DNA of 64,000 bases from Streptomyces sp. NK08204 (lineage in GTDB: Bacteria; Actinomycetota; Actinomycetes; Streptomycetales; Streptomycetaceae), in NCBI RefSeq assembly GCF_020400585.1, contig NZ_JAINVF010000028.1, positions 31,220 to 95,219 on the forward strand, read 5' to 3'. Shown piece after piece: positions 52,554 to 61,345 of the stretch. A program made the position numbers and the translations under genes. Numbering within the stretch: position 1 is the stretch's first letter; every line of letters starts with the position of its first letter. Below the pieces are notes generated by a model. The model saw nothing but the letters and a program-made list of their open reading frames with translations, made no database searches and had not been told where the DNA came from.

Positions 52554-53402
52554 ATGGGAACCGTCACGGCCCTGCACCGGTACCCGGTGAAGTCCATGCT
52601 GGGAGAGACACTGACCGACGCGGTGGTCACCGAACGGGGGCTGCACGGAGACCGGATGGCCGCCGTCCTCGACGAGGCGGGCACGGTCGGCAGCGCCAAA
52701 CACCCCCGCAAGTGGGGCCCGTTGCTGACCTGCCGCAGCCGCATGGCGGCCGATCTGACGATCACCGTGCAACTGCCGGACGGAACGGACCTGCCCGCCG
52801 GGGACCCTCACCTGGACGCGCGGCTGTCCGCACTGCTGGGTCGTCGCGTCGCTCTGTCGGCCACCCCGCCAGAACACGGCGGCCTGCTGGAGCGGGCCGT
52901 CCCCGACTACCGCGGAGGAATCCCCGACAGCCTGCGCGCCACCGCCTCCACCGACACCACCGGCGCGGCCATCACCTCCGGCAGCGTGGCACCGGGAACG
53001 TTCTTCGACTACGGCACCGTTCATCTCGTCACCACCGCGACCCTGGCACGGCTGCACTCGGCCTACCCGGCGGGGGACTTCGACCCCCGCCGCTTCCGCC
53101 CCAACCTCGTTGTCGACACCCTTGGCGAGCCGGGCTTCGTGGAGGACGCCTGGATCGGTATCCACCTGCGCGTAGGCGAGGCCCTCCTCCGCCCCCTGGT
53201 GCCCACACCCCGCTGTGTGATCCCCACCCTCGGCCAGGACGGCCTCCCACCCGACCCCCGCATCATGCGCACAGTCGCGAGCGAGCACCGCATTCCCGTC
53301 CTCGACCTCGGCCGGCTCTCCTGCGTCGGCGTATACCTGGACGTCGTGGAACCCGGTACTGTGCGCGTCGGCGACCCGGTCACACGAGAAGACGGCTTCT
53401 GA
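52554..53402 (+). CDS. MOSC domain protein
   Basis: 282 residues. N-terminal MOSC_N beta barrel (GTVTALHRYPVKSMLGETL, GLHGDRMAAVLD) and C-terminal MOSC domain (YPAGDFDPRRFRPNLVVDT-L, TPRCVIPTLGQDGLP, GTVRVGDPV). The conserved Cys in TPRCVIP could carry a persulfide or molybdenum ligand, as in the molybdenum cofactor sulfurase family. No specific reaction is known from the context. Confidence 0.9.
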   Translation: MGTVTALHRYPVKSMLGETLTDAVVTERGLHGDRMAAVLDEAGTVGSAKHPRKWGPLLTCRSRMAADLTITVQLPDGTDLPAGDPHLDARLSALLGRRVALSATPPEHGGLLERAVPDYRGGIPDSLRATASTDTTGAAITSGSVAPGTFFDYGTVHLVTTATLARLHSAYPAGDFDPRRFRPNLVVDTLGEPGFVEDAWIGIHLRVGEALLRPLVPTPRCVIPTLGQDGLPPDPRIMRTVASEHRIPVLDLGRLSCVGVYLDVVEPGTVRVGDPVTREDGF

Positions 53403-53502
53403 TCAGCCGCACGCAGCCCGGGCCAACGATGACCGTTCAACCCGGTCGGAAGTGTTGTGTCTTTCTGCTGGCCGGGGGCACAGCGCCCGTGTGCCGTCCG
53501 CC

Positions 53503-53682
53503 TCACGCGTGTGGAGATGACCGTCCTTGTCCCGGTCCGGTGCGGGGCACCCGGATCGCCTCCATCACTGCGGTGAACTGAGTGCAGCCGTTGGTGTTGC
53601 CGCCCGTCACGGTCAAGGCGAGCGGGCGGCCGACGCCGTCGCAGCCCAGGCTGCCAACTGATCGGCCTTCAGGCAGATCAGA
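53503..53682 (-). mobile_element. IS5-family transposase fragment (DDE centre)
   Basis: Minus strand: DGVGRPLALTVTGGNTN then CTQFTAVMEAIRVPRTGPG, the middle of an IS5-family transposase with its DG(x)GRPL core. Ends are missing. The 53403-53502 stretch holds nothing else. Confidence 0.65.
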
Positions 53683-53705
53683 ACGTGCGCTCGTATGCGC
53701 TGCGG

Positions 53706-54125
53706 TCAACCGGTGCGGCGGGAGCGGGCCAGAGCCAGCCACCCGAGGACCGTGGCGAGCAGCCCCAAGAGCAGGGCCGCAGCGCCACCAACCACTCCGT
53801 TACCAGTGCCGGGACCACCGTCGGCGACGGCCAGATTCAGCGCGCCACCGACCACGGCGATCAGACCCGCCACGAGAGCCGTGATCGCCCCCTTCGTCCC
53901 ACCGTCGCCGATACGACGGACTGAGCGGGCCAGAGCCAGTCGGCCGATGACCACGCCGGCCAGTGCCAGCAGCGCGGCCGCGGTGGCCCAGAATCGCGCG
54001 GCAGTCAGGGTGTATGCGCCGACCTCGGCCGACTGGGCCGAGGCGTGCGCGGCCGCCGGCGCGGCAAGCCCGATGCCTCCGAGCAGGGCGGCTGCGACTG
54101 CGGCAGGCAGGCGACGAACAGACAT
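53706..54125 (-). CDS. Small membrane protein, DUF6223-like
   Basis: 139 residues from an ATG at 54125 after AAGGAG. Signal-like first helix (VAAALLGGIGLAAPAAAHAS), then three membrane helices, two of which end in near-identical LALARS: VVIGRLALARSVRRIG and VLGWLALARSRRTG. The GGPGTGNGVVGG loop and layout recall DUF6223; the name is from memory and uncertain. Function unknown. Confidence 0.78.
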   Translation of the reverse strand: MSVRRLPAAVAAALLGGIGLAAPAAAHASAQSAEVGAYTLTAARFWATAAALLALAGVVIGRLALARSVRRIGDGGTKGAITALVAGLIAVVGGALNLAVADGGPGTGNGVVGGAAALLLGLLATVLGWLALARSRRTG

Positions 54126-54417
54126 CAAGATGCTCCTTTCTTCCTGCGACGGGATGCCGTCCAAGCATGTCTGCCGGACCTGCCTCGAGTCGTCCGGCGG
54201 CCGTAGACACTTCGCGCTGTCGCCCCGATGCCGCATCCGGCTACCACGGGCGCCGCAGGCGCCACGAAGGTACCGCGTGTGCAGTAGTCAGCCGCTCGCC
54301 CGCGAGGTGGACTCGCCCGTACGACAAGACGGCCGAGTCTTACCAACCGCCGTCACCCTCGCAGGCCTGCTGATGTGGGCGTCGCATGTGGCGATAGGAT
54401 CTTTCTTCTGAGCCAGG

Positions 54418-54690
54418 AATTCTGTTCGGACAGCTGGCGAGGCGCTGGAGGATCTCGTCTGTGGTCTTGGTCCAGACGTACGGCTTGGGGTCGGTGTTCC
54501 GGACGGCGATCCAGGCGCGGATGTCCTCCTCCAGGGCCTGCACGGATCGGTGGACGCCGCGTCGTATCTGCTTGATCGTCAGCTCGGCGAACCAGCGTTC
54601 CACCAGGTTGAGCCAGGACGACCCGGTGGGGTGGGGGTGAGTACAGGTGGAAGCGGGGGTGGCCCGGCAACCAGCCCGCACCAAAGCCCC
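54418..54690 (-). mobile_element. IS630-family transposase C-terminal remnant
   Basis: Minus strand: GSSWLNLVERWFAELTIKQI-RRGVHRSVQALEEDIRAW and KPYVWTKTTDEIL, with HPRFHLYS in another frame before it. This is the last third of an IS630-family (Tc1-like) enzyme, different in subtype from the copy at 61.3 kb. Confidence 0.75.
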
Positions 54691-54705
54691 CGGCGAACGC
54701 CAACA

Positions 54706-54911
54706 CGCACCGAACGGCGGATCATCGAGGTTCGCCTGACGCGCCCGTGGGGACCGGCGCGGATCGCGCACCTGCTACGGCTGGTCCCGTCAACCGTGCA
54801 CCGGGTACTGACCCGCTACGCCCTGGCCCGGCTGGCCCACCTCGACCGCGCCACCGCTACGAACGCGACCGCCTCGGCGAACTGGTACATGTTGGCGTCA
54901 AGAAGCTCGGC
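54706..54911 (+). mobile_element. IS481-family transposase N-terminal remnant
   Basis: RTERRIIEVRLTRPWGPARI then AHLLRLVPSTVHRVLTRYAL, shifting frame to RYERDRLGELVHVGVKKLGK. This is the start of an IS481 transposase (helix-turn-helix and first strand of the DDE domain). Confidence 0.7.
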
Positions 54912-54963
54912 AAGCGCAGGCTCACCGGTTCGGCCGGTACTGCCGGTACTGCCGGTTCCGCCG

Positions 54964-55070
54964 GCTCAACGTCGGCATCGACATCACCGTCGCCGTCAAG
55001 TGGCAACCGGCCGCCGCCGGGACCGGGCCGCCTACGCCGCCGACGTCAGCCGCCGCACTCCCCCGCAACA
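54964..55070 (+). mobile_element. Tyrosine-recombinase C-terminal tail fragment
   Basis: LNVGIDITVAVKWQ, shifted to YAADVSRR. The same tail occurs in the relic at 57552. It directly precedes the SDR gene. Confidence 0.5.
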
Positions 55071-55098
55071 TCCGGTCACACGAACCAGGAGTACCGAC

Positions 55099-55827
55099 AT
55101 GAGATTCGACAACCACCGCGTGGTCATCACCGCCGCCGGCCGCGATTTCGGCCGCACCCTGGCCATCCGACTCGCGGACCTCGGTGCCGAGGTCTTCCTC
55201 TCCGCGCGCACTCTCGCCGCCGCTGAGCGTGTCCGCGACGAGATTCGAGACCGAGGGCACCAGCAGGTGCACGCCTTCGCCTGCGACCTGACAGACCCTG
55301 CCTCGATCCACGACTTCGCTGCCGGCATCGCCCAACACACCGACCGCATCGACGTGCTGATCAACAACGGCTCCCGCTACCTCAACGGCCCAGACCTCCA
55401 ATCCGCCTCCGACACCGACGTGGTCGACACCATCGCGTCCGGCGCCACCGGCACGGTCCTGACCGTGAAGAACTTCCTGCCCCTCCTGCTCAACTCGGAC
55501 AAGCCGGATGTGGTGACCATGATCTCCGCCTGCGCAGCAGCCGGTCATCACCGCTCAGAGGCACACGACGCCTTCTACGCAGCCAAGAGCGCCCAGGCAG
55601 GGTTCGCCGAGATCCTCTCCAAGCGCATGCGGCCCCAAGGAGTACGGGTGATATCCCTCTACCCGCCCGACTTCAACAACCCTGACCCGCTCTCCGAGGA
55701 ATGGGAGAGCACGCCACGCGAGGCCAAGGACGCCCTGACCGCGCAGTCACTCGTGGAGTGCATCCTCTTCGCTGTCGCCCAACCCCGCGACTGCTTCATC
55801 AAGGCGTTCCACTTCGAACAGGTATGA
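55099..55827 (+). CDS. SDR family NAD(P)-dependent oxidoreductase
   Basis: 242 residues from ATG 55099, with AGGAG ten bases upstream. Cofactor motif TAAGRDFGRTLAIRLAD (an SDR glycine loop with Asp in place of the usual residue), DVLINNGSRY, catalytic Ser in MISACAAAG and YAAK. Substrate unknown. It is bordered by mobile-element relics on both sides. Confidence 0.88.
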   Translation: MRFDNHRVVITAAGRDFGRTLAIRLADLGAEVFLSARTLAAAERVRDEIRDRGHQQVHAFACDLTDPASIHDFAAGIAQHTDRIDVLINNGSRYLNGPDLQSASDTDVVDTIASGATGTVLTVKNFLPLLLNSDKPDVVTMISACAAAGHHRSEAHDAFYAAKSAQAGFAEILSKRMRPQGVRVISLYPPDFNNPDPLSEEWESTPREAKDALTAQSLVECILFAVAQPRDCFIKAFHFEQV

Positions 55828-55954
55828 CCGGCTCCTGGCATGTCCCACATGGCGACTGACACCGGGCCCGGAGCGGCCATGGAGTCCCGGACCACAGGCA
55901 TGCGGACAGCTCCCACACCCGACTCCACCATGAGCGGTCTTCCATGACGACCTG

Positions 55955-56150
55955 GTGCGGACCTACCGCGGTTTCCTCGACCGGCGCCGGGCCGACCGAC
56001 CGCAGGGCGAGTACCGCGAGCCCACCGAATCAGGAGTGGCACGACTTCCAGCAGCACTTCGAGCTCCGCAAGGTGTCACTGGGTACCTGTGGGCGCCCCC
56101 GCGGAACCCCCTGCCGGCACGAACACGCCTGCTTCTCTGAACCAGGGCTT
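55955..56150 (+). mobile_element. Integrase C-terminal relic
   Basis: Frames join as TYRGFLDRRRADRPQGEYRE-PT and EWHDFQQHFELRKVSLGTCG then CRHEHAC. This is the C-terminal zinc-like tail of a large Streptomyces integrase, also seen in the minus-strand relic at 56773-57156. The gap 55828-55954 before it has no gene. Confidence 0.6.
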
Positions 56151-56163
56151 GGGCGCTTGAAGC

Positions 56164-56718
56164 TCAGGGAGCGCCCATCGACGTGTCGACGGATGCTGCG
56201 AAGGCCGCGAGGGTAGTGAAGTCGTCGTTCCGCAGGCCAATCCGTGGATTGACGTGATGGAGCAAGACGGCTGCGTGGTGGTTGGCAGCCACGTGTGCAT
56301 GATCCGCGTCGCTCTGTTCGTCGTCCACCCAAGCGAACGGTCGGCCGCTGGCGTACTCCAGCAATGGCTCCAACTTCCAGTGAACGCCATCAGGGCGGTC
56401 GTTGAGCAGGGCATCACCGAAGCCGACGAACGGCAGCTCAGGCAGACCGAGCGTAGGTCCGATCCACTTGTTCGCGTCGCTCATCCAGGTTGTGGCCCAG
56501 CAGATCTCGTATCCGAGAGCCAACAGCGCCGGCCCGTGATCGGGGTTGAGCCATACCCGGAGTGGCCTCATACGGGTCCGCAGTCTCCCGTGCCCCTCAA
56601 CTGCCCCGCTCTCCTGTGGGACGCGAAGGGTGGTGTAGCCCTCGGGGCGCTTCTCGGGCTTTGCCGCATACGGATTCAGGGGTCCGTCCACGTCAAGGAA
56701 CAGCAACGGCCGACTCAT
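56164..56718 (-). CDS. HAD-like protein of the Swiss-Army-Knife RNA repair group
   Basis: 184 residues. HAD motif I with both aspartates, LFLDVDGPLNPY, then a cap-like middle (LRVWLNPDHGPALLALGYEICWATTWM) and later acidic motif RPFAWVDDEQSDAD. The fold and lengths match the HAD domain named for RNA-repair fusion proteins, here free-standing. A phosphatase role is likely, the substrate unknown. It lies between integrase relics, so it may have arrived with an element. Confidence 0.82.
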   Translation of the reverse strand: MSRPLLFLDVDGPLNPYAAKPEKRPEGYTTLRVPQESGAVEGHGRLRTRMRPLRVWLNPDHGPALLALGYEICWATTWMSDANKWIGPTLGLPELPFVGFGDALLNDRPDGVHWKLEPLLEYASGRPFAWVDDEQSDADHAHVAANHHAAVLLHHVNPRIGLRNDDFTTLAAFAASVDTSMGAP

Positions 56719-56772
56719 GGCACCCCCAAAGTTGCGCTCCCGATCTACTGAGCCACCGGAGCATATCCGGTG

Positions 56773-57156
56773 TCACGCGTCGCTGGAGCGTCCAGCGGCC
56801 GCCGTGAAGCCAGGCACCCCGAGATCGATCGCCGCGGCCGTGCGGGCCGTGGTGGCGTCCATCCGGGCGAGCTTGTCCACGGCACCAGCGAGGCTGACTT
56901 CCAGTCCTCCGGCTTCGCCGAGCCAGCCCTCACGCCCGGCCTCAGCGATGCGGGCGACGACGTGGTCGCGGATCTCCTCCAACCGGCCGCGCTGGGCCGG
57001 GTCCGGCCGGAGGAGCGAGCAACGAATACAAGCGTGTCCATGAACACAAGGGCGCGAAAAGGCACGAGCGCAGGTACCGACGGACACTTCGCGCTTCTCG
57101 AAGTGCGCCACGAAAGCATCCCATTCCTCCTCGGCGGGTGTTCGATACTCAAAATG
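56773..57156 (-). mobile_element. Integrase C-terminal fragment
   Basis: About 128 residues are open: EYRTPAEEEWDAFVAHFEKR, SVGTCARAFSRPCVHGHACI-RC, LLRPDPAQRGRLEEIRDHVV. The Cys/His pattern is the C-terminal metal-binding tail of large Streptomyces tyrosine recombinases or transposon integrases. The catalytic domain is missing upstream. Confidence 0.65.
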
Positions 57157-57163
57157 GGTGGGT

Positions 57164-57529
57164 CTACTCGTCGAGGTACCGGTGTCTGATGTCACCGGGC
57201 GAGGTGACGAGCTGGCCGTCTCGGACCTGCCATTCAGTTGGCCCGTCGACTTCGTGGCTGGCAAGGAACAGGCCCCGGATGAGGTCTCCGTCGTCGTCAG
57301 AGGCCGGGATCCGGGCGATCTCTCTGAGCTGGTTCATGAACCAGTCCAGGGCCGACGCGCGGATGTCGGCGCCGTAGAAGATGTAGTGGGTCCAGTTGAC
57401 CTGCTGCCGAGGTGTGCTCCACCCGTTGGAGTAGTGATCGTCTGCGTGGGACGAGATGATCTCTTGGACGGTGACGAGTTGTGTCTCGTCGCACTCCAGC
57501 CACCCTCTGACCGATACGTAAACGCCCAT
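57164..57529 (-). CDS. Hypothetical protein, conserved small acidic type
   Basis: 121 residues from an ATG at 57529 (AAAGGA seven bases upstream; the ATG at 57535 is too close). Sequence marks: MGVYVSVRGWLECDETQL, NWTHYIFYGADIRASALDWF and a C-terminal EVDGPTEWQVRDGQLV. Such proteins are common single genes in Streptomyces; an immunity-protein role has been suggested for some lookalikes but is not shown here. Confidence 0.72.
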   Translation of the reverse strand: MGVYVSVRGWLECDETQLVTVQEIISSHADDHYSNGWSTPRQQVNWTHYIFYGADIRASALDWFMNQLREIARIPASDDDGDLIRGLFLASHEVDGPTEWQVRDGQLVTSPGDIRHRYLDE

Positions 57530-57551
57530 CGACATGTCCTTTCTGTAGTCG

Positions 57552-57842
57552 TCAGTCCTGGTGCGAGAGCCGTCGGCTGACGTCGGCTGTGTAGGTGCCC
57601 CAATCGCCGGCTGCGGCTCGCTGCCATTTGACGGCGATGGTGATGTCGATGCCGAGGGTCCGGGCGAGGAACGCGGCGGGCAGCTCGGTGGCGAGCTGGA
57701 ACGGGGCGGTCGAGCGGGTCTCTGCGAGTCGGATGCCGAGTTTGCGGAGGCGTTCGCCCATGGCCCGGACGCTGATCGGACGGCCGGGCTGGCCACCGGG
57801 GAACAGCCAGGGCGAGTTCCGTGCGCGCGAGGACGGCGTGAC
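57552..57842 (-). mobile_element. Tyrosine recombinase C-terminal remnant
   Basis: Minus strand: SPWLFPGGQPGRPIS, LRKLGIRLAETRSTAPFQLA-TELPAAFLARTLGID and VKWQRAAAGDWGTYTADVSR-R. This is the last part of a phage-type integrase; its Arg-His-Arg-Tyr centre is missing. Confidence 0.55.
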
Positions 57843-57925
57843 TGCGGCGAACCGCGACCTGTTGGGTGGCCAAGCAGGCGACGAAGGCCTACCTTGATCG
57901 TCTACTGCTCAGGCGGGGGGAGTCA

Positions 57926-58390
57926 TCAAAGAAGTCCACCACTCCCAGGCTGGACATGCCGCTCAGAAGCGATGGTCACTGACACAAGCCCTGATTCGTA
58001 GGCGCTGATCACTAGTTGCGCACGGTCGCGTGCCCGCAGCTTGCTCAGTAGCCGACCGATGTGTGTTTTGACGGTGCCGTGGCTGAGGTGGAGGTGTTCG
58101 GCGATGTCGGTGTTGGAGAGGCCGCGGGCCACGAGTAGCAAAACCTCTCGCTCTCGGTCTGTGAGGTCCTTCAGCGAGGAGCCGGGCACCGGATACGCAT
58201 GGGGAAAACGGGCGAACTCGGCGATCAGACGCCGGGTCACCGACGGTGCGAGGAGGGCATCTCCGGCGGCGACCGTGCGGATCCCCGCCAGCAGGACCTC
58301 GGGAGAGGTGTCCTTGAGGAGGAACCCCGCTGCTCCGGCCCGCAGCGCGCCGTACACGTACTCGTCGAGGTCGAATGTGGTCAGGATGAG
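57926..58390 (-). pseudogene. NarL/LuxR response regulator, receiver domain truncated
   Basis: About 155 codons remain. The end of a receiver domain (LILTTFDLDEYVYGALRAGA, LLKDTSPEVLLAGI) and a complete LuxR helix-turn-helix (LTDREREVLLLVARGLSNTD, HLHLSHGTVKTHIGRLLSKL) are present, but the phospho-acceptor half is lost at 58390. No sensor kinase is nearby. Confidence 0.7.
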
Positions 58391-58702
58391 GCCTCACGCG
58401 ACCCCGACTACGCGGCTCGTCGACCACCCGGTTGATGCAGGACCTCTTCCAGCAGTGGGTGAGCGGTGGCAACCCGGCCTCGTGTTCAGCACCGCCGCTC
58501 GGGGACGCCGCAAGCCAGCTCACCGCCGTCATGCTGCGCCGACGGGAATCTCGGTCGTCGGCACAGGTCGACGCTCCCCTGACCAGCCGCACGCCGTCTC
58601 CTGCGCAGACTGCGGTGCAGCACTACCCGCATCACCGGCCTCGCACAGGCCGTCCTCGCCCTTCACATCACACGGGTCTGAGATTGGAAAAGGCTCACTG
58701 GC
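58391..58702. other. Degenerate gap
   Basis: A plus-strand stretch (VGERWQPGLVFSTA) recalls the catalytic domain of tyrosine recombinases but is too short to be sure. Nothing else is recognised. Confidence 0.3.
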
Positions 58703-58777
58703 CAACTACAGCGCTCAGTCACAGGTCTGGTGACTGAGCGCTCGGGTTGGCCACTTTGAGCGTCGCAGTTGGCCACT
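58703..58777. repeat. Inverted and direct repeats, IS-end-like
   Basis: AGCGCTCAGTCAC (58710-58722) pairs with GTGACTGAGCGCT (58730-58742), a 13-bp perfect stem. TTGGCCACT follows twice in direct order (58747, 58769), and CCAAC at 58703 faces GTTGG. Multiple short repeats of this kind occur at the ends of IS21-like elements. The 58778-59010 stretch after it has no gene. Confidence 0.5.
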
Positions 58778-59010
58778 GGGTATTCCTGTCTTCGAACTGG
58801 GTAGAGGTGTGCAGCCTGTTGGACAGGACGGTTCTCTTCAGGCGACGCCAGGGAGCCGTCCCGGGAGACCGAGGGCCGGGGACTGGTTGCGTCTGGTGGC
58901 CGAGTCCTCCGACGAGCGACGCGACCGCAGGTATCAGCTGACCAAATCGGTCCGCTTCGGGACCCGATGCGGCCTGTCGCCGCCCCGTCCGCACAGCTGA
59001 GGCTTGGAAC

Positions 59011-59613
59011 ATGACCCGAGCACTGATCGTCATCGATGTCCAGGAGTCCTTCCGCGCCCGTCCGCTGTGGGAAGCGATCTCCGACCCGAAGATCGCCGAC
59101 AAGGTGAACCGACTGGTCCGGCTGGCCCGCCGGGCCGGGGACCTGGTGGTGTGGGTACTGCACTCCGAGCCCGGGAGCGGCGGTGTCTTCGACCCGGCCC
59201 TCGGTCACGTCCGGCTGCTGGAGGAGTTGGAGCGGCGGGAGGACGGCGAGCCACTGATCCACAAGACCTCGCACAACGCCTTCACCACCACCAACCTGCA
59301 GCAACTCCTCACCGAGCACCGGGTCCGTGAACTCACCCTTTGTGGTATCCGCACCGAGCAGTGCGTGGAGACCACCGCACGCGTCGCGAGCGACCTCGGC
59401 TACGTGGTCACCTTCGTCGTCGACGCGACCGCCACCAACCCGATCCCGCATCGCGACGCCCCCGCCGACCAGAGCGTCGCCGAACTACTCGCCGACCCCC
59501 GTACCCTGCCCGCCGACGAGGTCGTCCGGCGCACCGAATACGCCCTCGCCGGCCGCTTCGCCACCATCGCGACGGTCGACGAGGTGGAGGCCGCGGCAGA
59601 TCTTCGGGCATGA
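59011..59613 (+). CDS. Cysteine hydrolase, isochorismatase family
   Basis: 200 residues. Catalytic triad marks: Asp in LIVIDVQESF, Lys in HKTSHNAFTT and Cys in CGIRTEQCVETTARVASDLG. The family hydrolyses isochorismate, nicotinamide or N-carbamoyl compounds; this member's substrate is not clear. A GlxA-type regulator starts 10 bp downstream, a common arrangement in which the regulator controls the hydrolase. Confidence 0.9.
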   Translation: MTRALIVIDVQESFRARPLWEAISDPKIADKVNRLVRLARRAGDLVVWVLHSEPGSGGVFDPALGHVRLLEELERREDGEPLIHKTSHNAFTTTNLQQLLTEHRVRELTLCGIRTEQCVETTARVASDLGYVVTFVVDATATNPIPHRDAPADQSVAELLADPRTLPADEVVRRTEYALAGRFATIATVDEVEAAADLRA

Positions 59614-59623
59614 TGACCGAATA

Positions 59624-60532
59624 GTGAGCCACGTCGTCTTCTTCCTGGTGCCCGGAGTCCACCTGCTGGACCTGGCCGGCCCCGCGCAGGTCTTCTCCAC
59701 CGCAGCCGACTTCGGGCACCCCTACACCCTCACCTATGTCGCCGAGCGGCAGCAGGTCCCCACCGCCCAAGGGCTGCCTCTGGTGGCCAGGCCCGACTGG
59801 CCCGAACTCGGGCCCGAGGACCTGATCGTGGTCCCCGGCTGGCGGGCCGTCACCCTTGCCGACTCGCCTGACATTGCCGACGCCTCTCTGAAGGTCCTGC
59901 GGGACCATCACACCAGGGGCGGGACGGTGGCCAGCGTCTGCGCTGGCGCGGAGGCACTCGGGCAGGCGGGCCTGCTCAAGGGCCGCCGCTGCACCACCCA
60001 CCACGACGTGCAGGACGAGCTTGCCCTGCGCCACCCCGGAGCGGTCGTCGTCCGCGACGTTCTGTTCACTGCCGACGACCGGGTGATCACCTCGGCCGGC
60101 ATCGCCAGCGGCATCGACCTGGCCTTGCACCTCGTCGCCGGTCGGCACGGTCCTGCCGTCGCCGCCCAGGTCGCCCGGGACATGGTCGTCTACGCCCGCC
60201 GCAACGGCCACGAGCCGCAGTCCAGCGCGATGTTCCGGCACCGGTCCCACCTCGACGACACCGTGCACCGCGTCCAGGACCTCATCGACACCCGCTTCGA
60301 CCAACAGCTACCGCTGCCCAGCCTGGCCTCGGCCGTCGGCGTCAGCGAACGCACCCTCACCCGGCTCTTCAACCGCGCCACCGGCCTCACCCCGCTGCGC
60401 TACCAGCAGACCCTGCGCCTGGAACGCGCCGAGCACCTCATCAGCCACGGCGCCACGGTCGACGCCGCCGCCCGTTCGGTCGGCTTCGCGGACGCGCGCA
60501 TGCTGCGCCGCCTGCGCGCCCGCGCGGCCTGA
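59624..60532 (+). CDS. GlxA family regulator (DJ-1/PfpI plus AraC helix-turn-helix)
   Basis: 302 residues from a GTG at 59624. N-terminal DJ-1/PfpI-like domain (LVPGVHLLDLAGPAQVFSTA; elbow VCAGAEALGQAGLL). C-terminal AraC domain: DTRFDQQLPLPSLASAVGVS-ERTLTRLFNRATGLTPLRYQ. The last helix is shorter than usual (RMLRRLRARAA), so the end may be altered. No clear ribosome site; it may rely on coupling to the hydrolase gene. Confidence 0.88.
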   Translation: MSHVVFFLVPGVHLLDLAGPAQVFSTAADFGHPYTLTYVAERQQVPTAQGLPLVARPDWPELGPEDLIVVPGWRAVTLADSPDIADASLKVLRDHHTRGGTVASVCAGAEALGQAGLLKGRRCTTHHDVQDELALRHPGAVVVRDVLFTADDRVITSAGIASGIDLALHLVAGRHGPAVAAQVARDMVVYARRNGHEPQSSAMFRHRSHLDDTVHRVQDLIDTRFDQQLPLPSLASAVGVSERTLTRLFNRATGLTPLRYQQTLRLERAEHLISHGATVDAAARSVGFADARMLRRLRARAA

Positions 60533-60583
60533 CGAAGGCCAGCAGAGCCGACCCGTGTCGGTGCGGGCCCGACGGCGCGCTTT

Positions 60584-60794
60584 CCCCGGACGGGGTTCGC
60601 TGGTCACCTCGGAGACCGACACCGCTACCAGCCGGGCGGCCAGCGCAACCAGGACCACGACCAGGCTCATCGCCGTGTCCAGGATGACCGCGGAGAGCAC
60701 AGCGAACCCGAACGAGCTGATCATCAGCGGCAGCTGGAACTCCGCGCCGCCCAACCCCAAGAGCGCCGACGGCCGCTCCCGCACCGAACGCCAT
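60584..60794 (-). pseudogene. TauE/SafE exporter N-terminal remnant
   Basis: From an ATG at 60794, MAFGAGAAVGALG, then shifted to GLGGAEFQLPLMISSFGF and AVILDTAMSLVVVLVALAAR. This is the first half-repeat of a TauE/SafE-type exporter, broken by a frameshift near 60750 and cut off after about 70 codons. Confidence 0.6.
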
Positions 60795-60865
60795 GGGCGC
60801 CGAGTGCACCGAACGCAGCGGAGCCAGGTTCTGGTCGGTGGTCATGGCGGGCATCCTCGCCGGTT

Positions 60866-61247
60866 CGCCTCCGGTTCGCCCGGGTCGACGGCGCGGACTC
60901 GCACACGCCGGACTTCCTGGCGCTGACGCCGGGGGCGGCCTGGCTGCTCGAGGCCGCGGTTGGATGGCGGTATGCAGTGGTAACGGGCTGGCATCGGCAG
61001 GTGATGACCGTCGTGGACACGCTGCCGGCCCGGCGCCGGCCGATGACGGACGGCTCGGGCTGCAGCACCAGATCGTCGTGGTGCTGGGGCGGCAGCCGCG
61101 GCAGTTCGGGGACCTGGTCGAGCAGACACAGATGCCGGCGGTCGCCCGGGCCCACGTCGTCCACCTGTTCTGGCACGGCGCCTGGCCGTGGATCTGCGCC
61201 AGCCGTTCGGAGATGCCACGTGGGTCTACCCGGTGGGCGGGTTCTGA
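60866..61247 (+). pseudogene. TnsA-like transposase endonuclease subunit, decayed
   Basis: Frames join as RFARVDGADSHTPDFLALTP, GWRYAVVTGWHRQVMTVVDT-LPARRRPMTDG, then QFGDLVEQTQMPAVARAHVV-HLFWH and, after a one-base shift, AVDLRQPFGDATWVYPVGGF and a stop. This matches the actinobacterial TnsA-like heteromeric transposase subunit by recollection. A segment after TPGAAWLLEA seems missing. The stop overlaps the next ATG (TGATG). Confidence 0.6.
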
Positions 61248-61310
61248 TGGGCGGCAAGCAGCAGGCGATCCGGTTCGAGTACCTGGACGAGGAGGTGTCG
61301 GCGTACGACC
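61247..61310 (+). pseudogene. First 21 codons of a TnsB-like transposase, interrupted
   Basis: ATG at 61247 gives MGGKQQAIRFEYLDEEVSAYD before the sequence enters an inserted element at TA 61311. The overlap with the TnsA-like stop fits the usual gene order TnsA-TnsB. The short length makes the family a guess from context. Confidence 0.45.
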
Positions 61311-61312
61311 TA

Positions 61313-61345
61313 AGTGGTCCGTTCCGGAAGTCCTTCGGGGGTTGA
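61313..61345 (+). repeat. Left terminal inverted repeat
   Basis: AGTGGTCCGTTCC, then GTCCTTCGGGGGTTGA after four bases; faces the copy at 63967-63999. It ends one base before the transposase stop codon triplet. Confidence 0.75.
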
